A stretch of 37,595 bases of DNA from Acidimicrobiales bacterium. GTDB lineage: Bacteria > Actinomycetota > Acidimicrobiia > Acidimicrobiales > DATDAH01. Numbering within the stretch: the stretch's first letter is position 1; the number at the start of each line of letters is the position of its first letter. This document shows, one piece after another, positions 18,629-27,276 of this stretch. The position numbers were made by a program, and so were the translations under genes. The stretch spans positions 1-37,595 of the forward strand of contig JAEUJM010000030.1 in assembly GCA_016794585.1 (NCBI GenBank), in the 5' to 3' direction. The notes under the pieces were generated by a model that did no database searches, was not told where the DNA came from, and saw nothing but the letters and a program-made list of their open reading frames with translations.

Positions 18629-19477
18629 ATGAGGGATCTGGCGGGCAAGGTCGCGGTCGTCACGGGCGCCGGCAGCGGGATCGGCCTGGCGCTGGCGTCG
18701 CGCCTGTCGTCCGAGGGCATGCGCGTGGTCGTCTCGGACGTCGACGAGCGTGCGCTCGACCGGGCGGCGGCGCTGCTCGTGGAGGCGGGCGCCGACCCGG
18801 GCGACGTCCTCGCCCAGCGGTGCGACGTCCGCCTCGAGGCCGAGGTCCGCGCGCTGGCGGACGAGGTGTTCTCCACCTGGGGCCAGGTCGACGTGCTCTG
18901 CAACAACGCCGGGGTGTTCGTCGGCGGGCTCCTGTGGGAGCAGTCCACCGCCGACCTGGAGTTCGTGCTCGGCGTGAACGTGTGGGGCATCCTCCACGGC
19001 ATCCGCGCCTTCGTCCCCCGGATGCTCGCCCAGGACTCCGAGGGCCACATCGTGAACACCTGCTCGATCGCCGGGATGCTCGGGGCGCCCTTCAGCGGGC
19101 CCTACTGCATCTCCAAGTTCGCGGCGCTCGCCGCGACCGAGGGGCTCGCCCACGACCTGGCGGCGACCGGCTCGAAGCTCAAGGTCACCGCCCTGTGCCC
19201 GGGGATGGTGCAGACGAACCTCGACACCGGGTCGTTGGAGAGCCGTCCGCCCGACTTGGCCACCACCGACCCCGACGCCGCCGCCTTCATGAGCCAGGTC
19301 CTCCGCGAGCTCCTGGATCAGGGCATCGCCGCCGACGAGGTGGCGGCGCAGGTCGTCGACGCGATCCGCACCGAGCGCTTCCTGGTGCTCACCCATCCGC
19401 ACCACCTCGACGCCCTGCGGCAGCGGACCGAGCAACTGGCATCGGGCGCCCTCCCCGATCCCGGCGACTACCGCTGA
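18629..19477 (+). CDS. Short-chain dehydrogenase/reductase (SDR) family oxidoreductase
   Basis: A 282-residue NAD(P)-dependent oxidoreductase of the classical SDR type. The cofactor-binding TGAGSGIG is near residues 12-19, NNAG follows, and the catalytic serine and YxxxK are in NTCSIAGML and PYCISK. SDVDERALDRAA shows an aspartate after the second strand, which favours NAD(H), although this is only suggestive. The ATG at 18629 has AGGGGG 7 bases upstream. A TACGCT -10-like box at 18564-18569 would leave a leader of about 50 bases. The substrate is not predictable, and neighbours give no pathway. Confidence 0.94.
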   Translation: MRDLAGKVAVVTGAGSGIGLALASRLSSEGMRVVVSDVDERALDRAAALLVEAGADPGDVLAQRCDVRLEAEVRALADEVFSTWGQVDVLCNNAGVFVGGLLWEQSTADLEFVLGVNVWGILHGIRAFVPRMLAQDSEGHIVNTCSIAGMLGAPFSGPYCISKFAALAATEGLAHDLAATGSKLKVTALCPGMVQTNLDTGSLESRPPDLATTDPDAAAFMSQVLRELLDQGIAADEVAAQVVDAIRTERFLVLTHPHHLDALRQRTEQLASGALPDPGDYR

Positions 19478-19657
19478 ACGGCCGCGCCGCCGCGCAGCCC
19501 GATCATCGGGTGCGCGATGGCGCATTGCCGGTCGGACACGCCCGCAGGGTCGCTCGAGCTCGGCGGTCCACCGGCCCGTGGGGCTCGCCGGCGTGCTCCG
19601 TAGGGTGGACGTGCGGGCACTTGACGGTGAGATCGACCGACGACGGACGAGGACGCT

Positions 19658-20650
19658 GTGGCCGAACCGCGAACGACGGACCGACACGACGACGGCCTGG
19701 CGCCGGCGGCCCCCATGGAGGGGGCGCCGGTCGGCTCCGGGTCACCCCACGCCGGCCCGCAGTCACCGGCGCGGCGGCGTCGCCTCGTGGCGCTACGGCG
19801 GCCCGTCGTGGTGGTGCTGATCCTCGGAGCGCTGGCCTGTCTGGCGCTGGGGGTCACCGCCGTGCTGGTGGTCGTCCAGCGCGACGTCTCCCAGGTGCTG
19901 GTCGCCCCGACGGCCGAGGAGGGCGCGGACCTGCGGGTCGAGGTGTCGGTCATCGCCGTCGATCCCGTGCTGGGTGAGGCGCGGGTCCGGTTGCTCCCCG
20001 TGGTGCTCGACGAGCAGCGGGTGGACGGCGGATTGGTGCGAGAGGGCTTCCGCGTCCTGGTCAACGCCACGGGGGGCGAGACCAGCCACACCTTCGCTCC
20101 CGGACAGCCGGTGCAGGCCATCGAGTACTCCGTCGCGCTCACGGGCAGCTCGGTGTACCGCTATCCGTTCGACCGCTACGACGCCACCCTCATCGTGTTG
20201 GCCTCGGACGGGGTCGGCCCAGACGGTGAGCCGCTCGTCGCCGAGGTGTCAGTGGCCTCGTCGGTCCTCTCGTTCGACCTGTCGGCGGAGTCCGTGGACG
20301 AGCCGCTGTGCTCGCTGGGCGGGTGTGTCGCCCTCGAGGCCGCCCGACCGGGCTCGACGGTGGGCTACGCGCTGTGGTTCATCGTCCTCGTCTGGGGTCT
20401 CGCGCTGGCAGGCGCCGCCGTCGTCGCGATGATCGCGCTGCGAGGGGTGGAGCTGCCGTTGTGGGCGTACGGCTACCTGGTCGGTGTGCTGTTCGCCCTG
20501 CCCCCGCTCCGGGCCTCGCTGCCGGGCAGTCCGCCCCCCGGGGGGCTCGTCGACTTCGTGGCCTTCTACTGGGCGGTCGCCGTCGTGGGCCTGACGCTCC
20601 TCGCCCTCGTGTGGCTCTGGGTCCGCGAGGCGCGCCACCCCAGGACGTGA
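19658..20650 (+). CDS. DUF4436 family membrane protein
   Basis: A 330-residue protein. After a disordered N-terminus rich in Pro, Ala and Gly there is one transmembrane helix (about residues 50-72), an extracytoplasmic beta-rich domain containing YRYPFDRYDATLIV, and three more helices near the C-terminus (WFIVLVWGLALAGAAVVAMIA, then YGYLVGVLFALPPLRASLPG, then VDFVAFYWAVAVVGLTLLA). The YPFDRY strand and the LPPLR-LPG-PPxG sequence before the last helix are characteristic of DUF4436 proteins, whose function is unknown. The GTG at 19658 has a GACGAGGA ribosome site. A TAGGGT box lies at 19601-19606. It converges on the lipid kinase gene. Confidence 0.85.
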   Translation: MAEPRTTDRHDDGLAPAAPMEGAPVGSGSPHAGPQSPARRRRLVALRRPVVVVLILGALACLALGVTAVLVVVQRDVSQVLVAPTAEEGADLRVEVSVIAVDPVLGEARVRLLPVVLDEQRVDGGLVREGFRVLVNATGGETSHTFAPGQPVQAIEYSVALTGSSVYRYPFDRYDATLIVLASDGVGPDGEPLVAEVSVASSVLSFDLSAESVDEPLCSLGGCVALEAARPGSTVGYALWFIVLVWGLALAGAAVVAMIALRGVELPLWAYGYLVGVLFALPPLRASLPGSPPPGGLVDFVAFYWAVAVVGLTLLALVWLWVREARHPRT

Positions 20651-20669
20651 CCTCTGCGTGGGGTCCGGA

Positions 20670-21581
20670 TCACGGCCCCGCCGGCCGGATCAGGCGAAGG
20701 GCGCCGGCGACGATGCGGTAGGTGCGTTCGGCCACGGGGTCGGAGACCTCGCCGTCGAGGCAGTGGGGGGCGGGCTCGCCCCGGATGGTCACCTCGCGGG
20801 CGCGGGCGGTGACGACGTCGTCGCGGTCGACGTGCTGGCCCGAGCGGAGGCGAGCGGCGAAGCCGACCCGGGCCAAGGGCCCGGTGGCGCGGGCCACCAG
20901 CACCTCGAGCAAGCCGTCGTCGAGGCGGGCGTCGGGGAACAGGGGCGTGCCGCCGCCGATGGACTGACCGTTGCCGACGCCCACGAGCAGCAGCTCCTCA
21001 TCGTCGACGAGGAGTGCGCCGTCGGCCTGGACGGTGCCGCGGAACCCGACCGACCCGATCCCCTCGAGGAAGGCCGCCACCGGATAGGCGGCGGGGCCGA
21101 GGCGGGGCTTGAGGTCGCCGGAGCGGGCCGAGGCGTCGGCGCTCATCCCGGCGTGGGTGGCGTTCACCACCACCGTCGCGGTGTCGTCCACCACGAGGTC
21201 GGTCGAGCGGGCGGAGCCGTCGAGGAGGAGGGCACCGGCGTCGGTGGGTTCGAGCGGGATGCCCGCGGTCCGGGCGAAGTCGTTGCCGGTGCCGAGGGGC
21301 AACAGCCCCACGGTGGTCGTCGCGAGGCGATCGGCGCCGCCGAGCTCCCACAGGGCCTGGACCACGACGTGCAGGCTGCCGTCCCCGCCGGCGACCACCA
21401 GGGTGCGGTCCTCCAGCACACCGAGGGCGCGGCGCACCGCGTCCGGACCGTCGGTGGTGACGATGTCCACGTCGACCCCGGGCCGGGACCGCAGCGGGTC
21501 GAGCGCGGCCGCCAGGCGCTCTTCGTCGTTCGACCCCGCGTCGTCGTTGCCCACCACGAGGTACCCGGTCGTGTCCGCCAC
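20670..21581 (-). CDS. Diacylglycerol/lipid kinase family protein (DagK/YegS-like)
   Basis: A 303-residue lipid kinase-like protein. The nucleotide-binding GGDGSLHVV is near residue 69, and GLLPLGTGNDFARTAGI is the family signature. The second domain has NGQSIGGGTPLFPDARLDDG and ends with CLDGEVSDP, where DGE is conserved. Such enzymes phosphorylate diacylglycerol or related lipids, often recycling lipid from envelope turnover. The GTG start at 21581 is preceded 6 bases upstream by TAGAGA on the minus strand, so it may be leaderless. It diverges from the large surface-protein gene. Confidence 0.93.
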   Translation of the reverse strand: MADTTGYLVVGNDDAGSNDEERLAAALDPLRSRPGVDVDIVTTDGPDAVRRALGVLEDRTLVVAGGDGSLHVVVQALWELGGADRLATTTVGLLPLGTGNDFARTAGIPLEPTDAGALLLDGSARSTDLVVDDTATVVVNATHAGMSADASARSGDLKPRLGPAAYPVAAFLEGIGSVGFRGTVQADGALLVDDEELLLVGVGNGQSIGGGTPLFPDARLDDGLLEVLVARATGPLARVGFAARLRSGQHVDRDDVVTARAREVTIRGEPAPHCLDGEVSDPVAERTYRIVAGALRLIRPAGP

Positions 21582-21706
21582 GACGGCTCTCTACCCCGGG
21601 CCGGCGAGGGCGATGCACCGGGCACGCCGCTCCTGCCCCTTGGTTACGGCACCGTGAAGTCACGGCCGAGAGGCCGACGGGCACGGCGTGGATCCCGCGG
21701 GCGCGC

Positions 21707-21712
21707 TAGCTT
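21707..21712 (+). promoter_or_regulatory. Candidate -10 of the large surface-protein gene
   Basis: TAGCTT lies 28 bases before the ATG at 21741, leaving a leader of about 20 bases that contains GAGG (21732-21735). Confidence 0.4.
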
Positions 21713-21740
21713 GCCGCCTTCGTCGGTCGTCGAGGCAAAC

Positions 21741-24700
21741 ATGGTGGGGTACGTCGTGCGCAGGTCCATGGTGAAGGTCGTCGTCGTGGTCGCGGTGTTG
21801 GCATCGAGCCTCGCCCTCCTGCCGGGGTCGGCGTCGGCGGAACCGGAGGCACCGGCGGCCAACGGCTCGGTGGCGGCCGATGACGGGACCGTCCCCGACG
21901 AGGCGCGACCGGTGCCTGGTGACCTCGACGACCCCACCGACACCGACGGTGACGGGCTGACCGATTCGCAGGAGGCGTCCGGTGCCCGCAACCCGTGGCC
22001 TGGGGGCTTCATCGGCATGGCCGCCCCCGGCGACCCGACCGATCCGGCCGATCCCGACAGCGACGACGACGGCCTGAGCGACGGCCTCGAGATCGGCACC
22101 GACGGCGGCAACCGGGCCGGCACCGGCACCGACCCCAACGACGCCGACACCGACGACGACGGCGTCGACGACGTGACGGAGGTCGCCGCCGGGACCGACC
22201 CCCGCAACCCCGACACCGACCTCGACGAGGTCGACGACGGCACCGAGGCCGCCGACGGCACGGACCCCGCTGCACCGGACACCGACTTCGACGGGGCCAC
22301 CGACGGGGCCGAGGCCGAGGCGGGGACCGACCCACGGGTGTCGAGCGTCACGGGCGCCGAGGCGTCCGGCCCGTTCCACTTCACCGACGTCCCCGCCGGC
22401 GCCTACTACGAGGACGCGGCGTACTGGGCCACCAGCAACCGCGTGAGCGTGCTCCGGCGCACCCCCCAGTTCGTCCCCGATGGCGTGGTCAAGCGGTGGA
22501 AGCTGGCTCAGATCCTCCGCAACTACGCCACGTACCTCGGCCGGGACACCAGCGCGCCATCGCACTCCTTCAGCGACATCGCCCACCTGAGCCAGCGTGG
22601 GCGCGCGGGCGTGTCCTGGGCGACCCGCAACGGGATCATCCCGCCGACCAGCCCCGGCACGTTCACCCCGGGCCGGGCGGTGGGCCGCGCCCAGCTCGCC
22701 ACCGCGCTGTACCGCTTCGCCCGCTGGGCGGGGGTGGACGCCGAGGCGACCCCGGCCGACGACCCCTACACCGACACCACGACGCAGTCGGCGACCAGTC
22801 GCAGCGCCATCGGCTGGCTGAGCCTGACGGGCATCGTGGCCGACTCCGGCGTCGTCACGAGCGCCACGAAGTTCAAGCCCAAGGCAACCGTGACCCGGGC
22901 CCATGCGGTCAGCTTCCTGCATGCGCTCGACGGCGAGATCGGCATCCCCCAGCCGACCGGCGACGGCGACGGGGACGGCATCTCGAACTACGACGAGATC
23001 CACGGGATCGCCAACGCCTACCCCGAGCCGACCGACGGCGGTGACGTCGACCCACTCGACCCCTCCGGCCAGTGCCTGTCCCCCGACCCGGTGACCGACC
23101 TGCCGCCGGCGGCCGACGGCGCCGGCGCACCCACCGATCCCGCCGATCCCGACACCGACGACGACGGCATGAGCGACGGCCGCGAGATGACCGAGCTCCA
23201 GACCGACCCCAACGACGCGGACACCGACAACGACTGCCTCTCCGACGGCAAGGAGATCAACGGCTTCCCGCTGGTCCTCGACCTCGACGGGCAGGGCTGC
23301 CCCGGCGGCGGCGGCGGTGGCTGCCCGGACATCACCCGTCGCACCGGCGTCAGCGACCCGCTCGACGAGGACACCGACGACGACGAGCTGCCGGACCACG
23401 AGGAGGTCCTGATCCGGACCGACCCCGAGCTGGCCGACACGGACCTCGACGGCATCGACGACTACCAGGAGTGGAACCGGTGGTTCACGGCGCCCACGTC
23501 GGTCGACTCGGACCGCGACTCGCGCGGGAGCGAGGGCGACCAGCCCCCGACCCCGTCGCTGTTCGACGGCCTCGAGCTGCGCGACACCGGCACGTCACCG
23601 ACCAGCGCCGACACCGACGGTGACGGCACCACCGACTTCGACGAGTTCGACTCGCCCATCCGCAGCATGACGGTGGCCGAGCTGCCCGGCTTCGGCATGG
23701 ACCTGGTCGGCGGCACCTCGGTCCGACTGGTGAAGGAGCGCTCGCAGGACCAGGGCGGCGCCATCGAGGTCGGCATCGCCAACTCGGTCAGCAACGCGAC
23801 CTCGACCTCCCAGACCAACTCGGTCACCCAGAGCGAGTCGAACTCGATCTCGGTCGAAGCCGGCTTCGAGACCACCGTGCAGATCGGCACCGAGGAGTCC
23901 TTCGCGTCGGCCACCCTCTCGTTGACCCTCGGCTACGCGCACGAGTGGGGCACCGAGCGGACGCGCGAGTTCTCGCGGGAGGAGTCCCAGGAGATCAGCC
24001 AGGAGCGGTCGCGCACCGAGTCCGAGGAGTGGAGCAGCTCCGAGGCCGCGGTGAGCGGCGAGATCTCCCAGGGCATGCGCTTCCGCAACACGGGCAAGTT
24101 CACCTACCAGCTCGCCGACGTGGGCTACACGCTGTATCTGCGCAACCCCGACACGCTCGAAGAGGAGGTCGTCGGCACCATGACGATCCCGCTCGACGGG
24201 ATCGTGCTGCCCCCGGGCGCCAGCACGGCACCGGTCCAGGCGGTGGCGGAGGACGTCAACGTCGACCTGATCGAGCAGTTCCTCGAGTCGCCCTCGTCCC
24301 TGCGCTTCGCCACCGGCAACCTCGAGTTCCTCGACAGCGAGGGTCGCAACTTCGAGTTCATCCAGGAATCGACCTTCGGGCAGACCGCCCAGGTCGTGCT
24401 CGACTTCGGCAGCGTCGCTCCCGGCGATCAGGGCCGCTACGAGGACTACACCGTCTCGACGAACGTGGCCCGCGACGACATCGACGGCGAGTACAACGAC
24501 ATCAGCGCGTACCCCGGGGTCCACATGGGCTCACCGCCCGAGGGCTCGCCGGCCTGGATGGCCGGGGTCATGGACCAGATCGGGTACCCGCGCTGCGAGG
24601 ACGACACCCCCGCTGCCGGCTGCTACACCACCACCCCGGACGGCCGGCTGGCGTCGGTCGACGGCGTGGCCAACACCGACACGGGGAGCAGCGACCTCTG

Positions 24701-27116
24701 CCGGGGTCAGTGGGGCATCATGACCACGACCGACGAGCAGACCGAGCAGGCCCTCACGGAGGGCTTCGACGACGTCGTCGTCCGGGCCGGCGACCGGATC
24801 CGCCTCGTGCGCCAGACCGACTGCGACGAGGACGAGCTCGTCGACAGCGTCGAGCCGGTGGTCAACGCCGAAGTGGGCCCGACCGACACCGACGAGGACG
24901 GCATCTCCGACTTCGACGAGGCCCGCGGCTGGATCGTCGGCCTCGCCGACGCCGCGAACGGCGGGCAGCCGTGCGCGGCGGACCCCTCGCCCGGCACCCC
25001 ACTCTGGGATGCCGACTCGATCTCGTGCCCGTGGTCGGCACCCAACCCGAAGATCGCCGACACCGACGGCGACGGGGTCGGCGACCAGGAGGAGCTCGTC
25101 GGCGCCGGCCGCGACGTCGCCGGGACCCCCATCGACGCGCGGGCGAACCCCCTCGAGCGGGACTCGGACGGCGACTTCTACTCCGACTGCCTCGCCGTGG
25201 GCGATGCCGCCTGCGCGGGCCAGCCACCGGACCCTGCGCCCCTGAACAGCTCGATCCGGCGGGTCGACCCGACGCCGTGCGCCACTCCGGGCTGCTGGGC
25301 CAACCCGCTGCCCGACCTGGCGAGCGCCCTGGACATCACCGGCGTGAACCAGAACGCCGACCCCCGCGACGACGTGCGGTCGATCTGGGTGGCCGGCGGC
25401 ACCTACACCGCGCCGACCACGGGCTTCGCCCTGCCGGGTCAGGCGGGCGTGATCGGTGGCTTCCGGGGCGACGAGCAGTTCCTCGACCAGCGCACCCTTC
25501 GCTTCACCGGGCCGACCGCCACCAGGCTCGTCGGCCAGGCCGTCGGCCAGACCGGCCCGGTCGTGTCGGTGGACCAGGACTTCTCGGCCCTCGACGGGGT
25601 CGTGGTGCAGGGCGGGACCGCCGGCGGGATCCAGGGCACCGGCGAAGGGGCACTGCTCCGTGATCTCCAGGTCGTGAACAACTCCCGCCCGGCGTGGACG
25701 TCGGGGACGCCCACGGGTGCGGGCATCACCTGGACCGGTGGTGACGGCCTCGTGGTCCGTCGGGCGACCGTGGCCTCGAACTCCGGGCCGATCGGTGGCG
25801 TCCACCTCGCCGACGTGGACGACGCGCACATCGACGACAGCGTCATCCGCAACAACCTCTCCAACCGCACGCTGCTGAGCCGGAACTGCACCACGGCCCC
25901 CGCCTTCGACTGCGCCGGCGGGGGTGGCGTCGGCCTCGAGGACTCCGAGGTCGCCATCGACGACAGCGCGGTGGAGGACAACACGGCGCTCGTGGGTGGT
26001 GGCATCGACGCCAGCGGCACCGGCACGACGCTGCGCCTGCGCAACACCTCGGTCACCGGCAACACCGCGCAGGGCGACTCGATGGTCGTCGGGCGTGGGG
26101 GCGGCGTCCACGCCCACGGATCGGCGGCGGTCCTGCTCGCCGGGTGCCTGCTGAGCGACAACATCACCCGGGTCGGCCCCCGGCTGCCGGCGAACCCCAG
26201 CACCGACGGCTTCGGCGGGGGGCTCTTCGCCCACGACGACGCCAACGTGCGGATGATCAACTGCACGGTGACGGGCAACAACGGTGCCGGCGTCATCATC
26301 GCCGGCGACGAGACCAGCAACTACCGGACCGGAACGGGCTACGACGCCGCCTCGACCGGATTCGTCAACGGGGCGTCGGCCCACTTCCAGAGCAGCATCT
26401 TCGTGGGCAACACGATGGCGTGGCAGCCGACCAACGTGGAGCGCAACGGCAACGGGCTCGGTAGCCAGGTCCGCCCGTCCTCGTTCAGCGCCCTCGAGCA
26501 GGTCGCTCGGGGCGTGCTCGGCTTCAGCGACCAGTGGAACAGCGGCAACATCGCCGCCGGCCCGTACAACTTCTGCTTGGGCGGCATCGACGTCGCCCTC
26601 CCGGACTTCGGCGGAGGCAACTGCGGGTACTTCTGGTTCGCGGGCATCGCTGCGTCCAGCTCCACCGAGCTGCGCACCGGCGGCGCTCCGACCAACTTCC
26701 TCGCCACCATCACCGAGGACTCCATGGTCGGCTCGGGGTCGACCCACGGCACCTACGGGGAGTTCTGCGGCGGTCTCGAGTACTTCGGCCGCAGCGAGGC
26801 CCCGACCGTGGCGAACAACCGCGGGCAGGTGACGTGTGACAACGGGGCGCAGAACAACCGCTTCGTCGGCCTCCGGGGTCGTGGCTTCCAGGGGACGGCG
26901 ATCCGGGCCTTGACGCCGCCGACCAACCTCCAGGACCTCCTGTCCGCTCCCGACTACACGCTCGTGCCGGGGAGCAACGCCGTCGACCGTGGCAACCAGA
27001 ACGTCGACTGGGACCCGTTCACCCCGGGTATCCAGGACCCGCCCGCAACCGACCTCGCGGGCAACCCCCGCATCGTGGGCACGCGCATCGACCTGGGGGC
27101 CTTCGAGGTGCAGTAG
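21741..27116 (+). CDS. Giant exported multidomain protein: calcium repeats, three SLH domains, protective-antigen-like pore module, beta-helix
   Basis: A 1791-residue protein. Domains in order: signal peptide 1-33 (cleavage at SASA/EP); thrombospondin-3-type DxDxDG calcium repeats 61-197; three S-layer homology domains at about 212-267, 277-330 and 340-397 (FHFTDV, HSFSDI, PYTDTT starts); a second calcium cluster at about 407-640; a segment 643-913 resembling the calcium-linked pore-forming region of Binary_toxB/protective antigen; a third calcium cluster 1049-1150; and a right-handed beta-helix 1188-1791 ending DLAGNPRIVGTRIDLGAFE, the usual choice-of-anchor-type end. The ATG at 21741 has GAGG 5 bases upstream. 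Expected location is the cell surface, anchored by the SLH domains. Pore function is inference; an aerolysin-type fold is the main alternative for 669-790. Confidence 0.9.
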   Translation: MVGYVVRRSMVKVVVVVAVLASSLALLPGSASAEPEAPAANGSVAADDGTVPDEARPVPGDLDDPTDTDGDGLTDSQEASGARNPWPGGFIGMAAPGDPTDPADPDSDDDGLSDGLEIGTDGGNRAGTGTDPNDADTDDDGVDDVTEVAAGTDPRNPDTDLDEVDDGTEAADGTDPAAPDTDFDGATDGAEAEAGTDPRVSSVTGAEASGPFHFTDVPAGAYYEDAAYWATSNRVSVLRRTPQFVPDGVVKRWKLAQILRNYATYLGRDTSAPSHSFSDIAHLSQRGRAGVSWATRNGIIPPTSPGTFTPGRAVGRAQLATALYRFARWAGVDAEATPADDPYTDTTTQSATSRSAIGWLSLTGIVADSGVVTSATKFKPKATVTRAHAVSFLHALDGEIGIPQPTGDGDGDGISNYDEIHGIANAYPEPTDGGDVDPLDPSGQCLSPDPVTDLPPAADGAGAPTDPADPDTDDDGMSDGREMTELQTDPNDADTDNDCLSDGKEINGFPLVLDLDGQGCPGGGGGGCPDITRRTGVSDPLDEDTDDDELPDHEEVLIRTDPELADTDLDGIDDYQEWNRWFTAPTSVDSDRDSRGSEGDQPPTPSLFDGLELRDTGTSPTSADTDGDGTTDFDEFDSPIRSMTVAELPGFGMDLVGGTSVRLVKERSQDQGGAIEVGIANSVSNATSTSQTNSVTQSESNSISVEAGFETTVQIGTEESFASATLSLTLGYAHEWGTERTREFSREESQEISQERSRTESEEWSSSEAAVSGEISQGMRFRNTGKFTYQLADVGYTLYLRNPDTLEEEVVGTMTIPLDGIVLPPGASTAPVQAVAEDVNVDLIEQFLESPSSLRFATGNLEFLDSEGRNFEFIQESTFGQTAQVVLDFGSVAPGDQGRYEDYTVSTNVARDDIDGEYNDISAYPGVHMGSPPEGSPAWMAGVMDQIGYPRCEDDTPAAGCYTTTPDGRLASVDGVANTDTGSSDLCRGQWGIMTTTDEQTEQALTEGFDDVVVRAGDRIRLVRQTDCDEDELVDSVEPVVNAEVGPTDTDEDGISDFDEARGWIVGLADAANGGQPCAADPSPGTPLWDADSISCPWSAPNPKIADTDGDGVGDQEELVGAGRDVAGTPIDARANPLERDSDGDFYSDCLAVGDAACAGQPPDPAPLNSSIRRVDPTPCATPGCWANPLPDLASALDITGVNQNADPRDDVRSIWVAGGTYTAPTTGFALPGQAGVIGGFRGDEQFLDQRTLRFTGPTATRLVGQAVGQTGPVVSVDQDFSALDGVVVQGGTAGGIQGTGEGALLRDLQVVNNSRPAWTSGTPTGAGITWTGGDGLVVRRATVASNSGPIGGVHLADVDDAHIDDSVIRNNLSNRTLLSRNCTTAPAFDCAGGGGVGLEDSEVAIDDSAVEDNTALVGGGIDASGTGTTLRLRNTSVTGNTAQGDSMVVGRGGGVHAHGSAAVLLAGCLLSDNITRVGPRLPANPSTDGFGGGLFAHDDANVRMINCTVTGNNGAGVIIAGDETSNYRTGTGYDAASTGFVNGASAHFQSSIFVGNTMAWQPTNVERNGNGLGSQVRPSSFSALEQVARGVLGFSDQWNSGNIAAGPYNFCLGGIDVALPDFGGGNCGYFWFAGIAASSSTELRTGGAPTNFLATITEDSMVGSGSTHGTYGEFCGGLEYFGRSEAPTVANNRGQVTCDNGAQNNRFVGLRGRGFQGTAIRALTPPTNLQDLLSAPDYTLVPGSNAVDRGNQNVDWDPFTPGIQDPPATDLAGNPRIVGTRIDLGAFEVQ

Positions 27117-27151
27117 CGGCCGTGCCGCCGCCACCGATCGTGACCGCCGTT

Positions 27152-27180
27152 GGTGGGCAGGGCGTCCTGCCCTGCCCACC
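27152..27180 (+). terminator. Perfect hairpin after the giant gene
   Basis: A 12-bp perfect GC-rich stem (27152-27163 with 27169-27180) around loop GTCCT, 35 bases after the stop, followed by a C/T-rich run. It is the clearest terminator in the window. The rest of 27117-27276 holds nothing else that I can support. Confidence 0.85.
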
Positions 27181-27276
27181 CTCGCTCCCCTTTCCGGAAG
27201 CTTCGCCGGTCGGCCCGCAGCGACGCCCGGCGTCCCGTCTGGCCGACGGACGGTCGCGCGGGGCAGGGTGGTCGCC

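Noticed and set aside
20658..21740. N-terminal extension of the giant protein by 361 codons
   Set aside because: It overlaps the lipid kinase on the other strand, and the start at 21741 gives a clean signal peptide with a ribosome site.
23740..24060. Reading the Ser/Thr/Glu-rich stretch as simple low complexity
   Set aside because: It has regular alternating polarity and is followed by ordered strands with conserved-looking NTG; low complexity alone does not explain it, though an aerolysin-type identity stays open.
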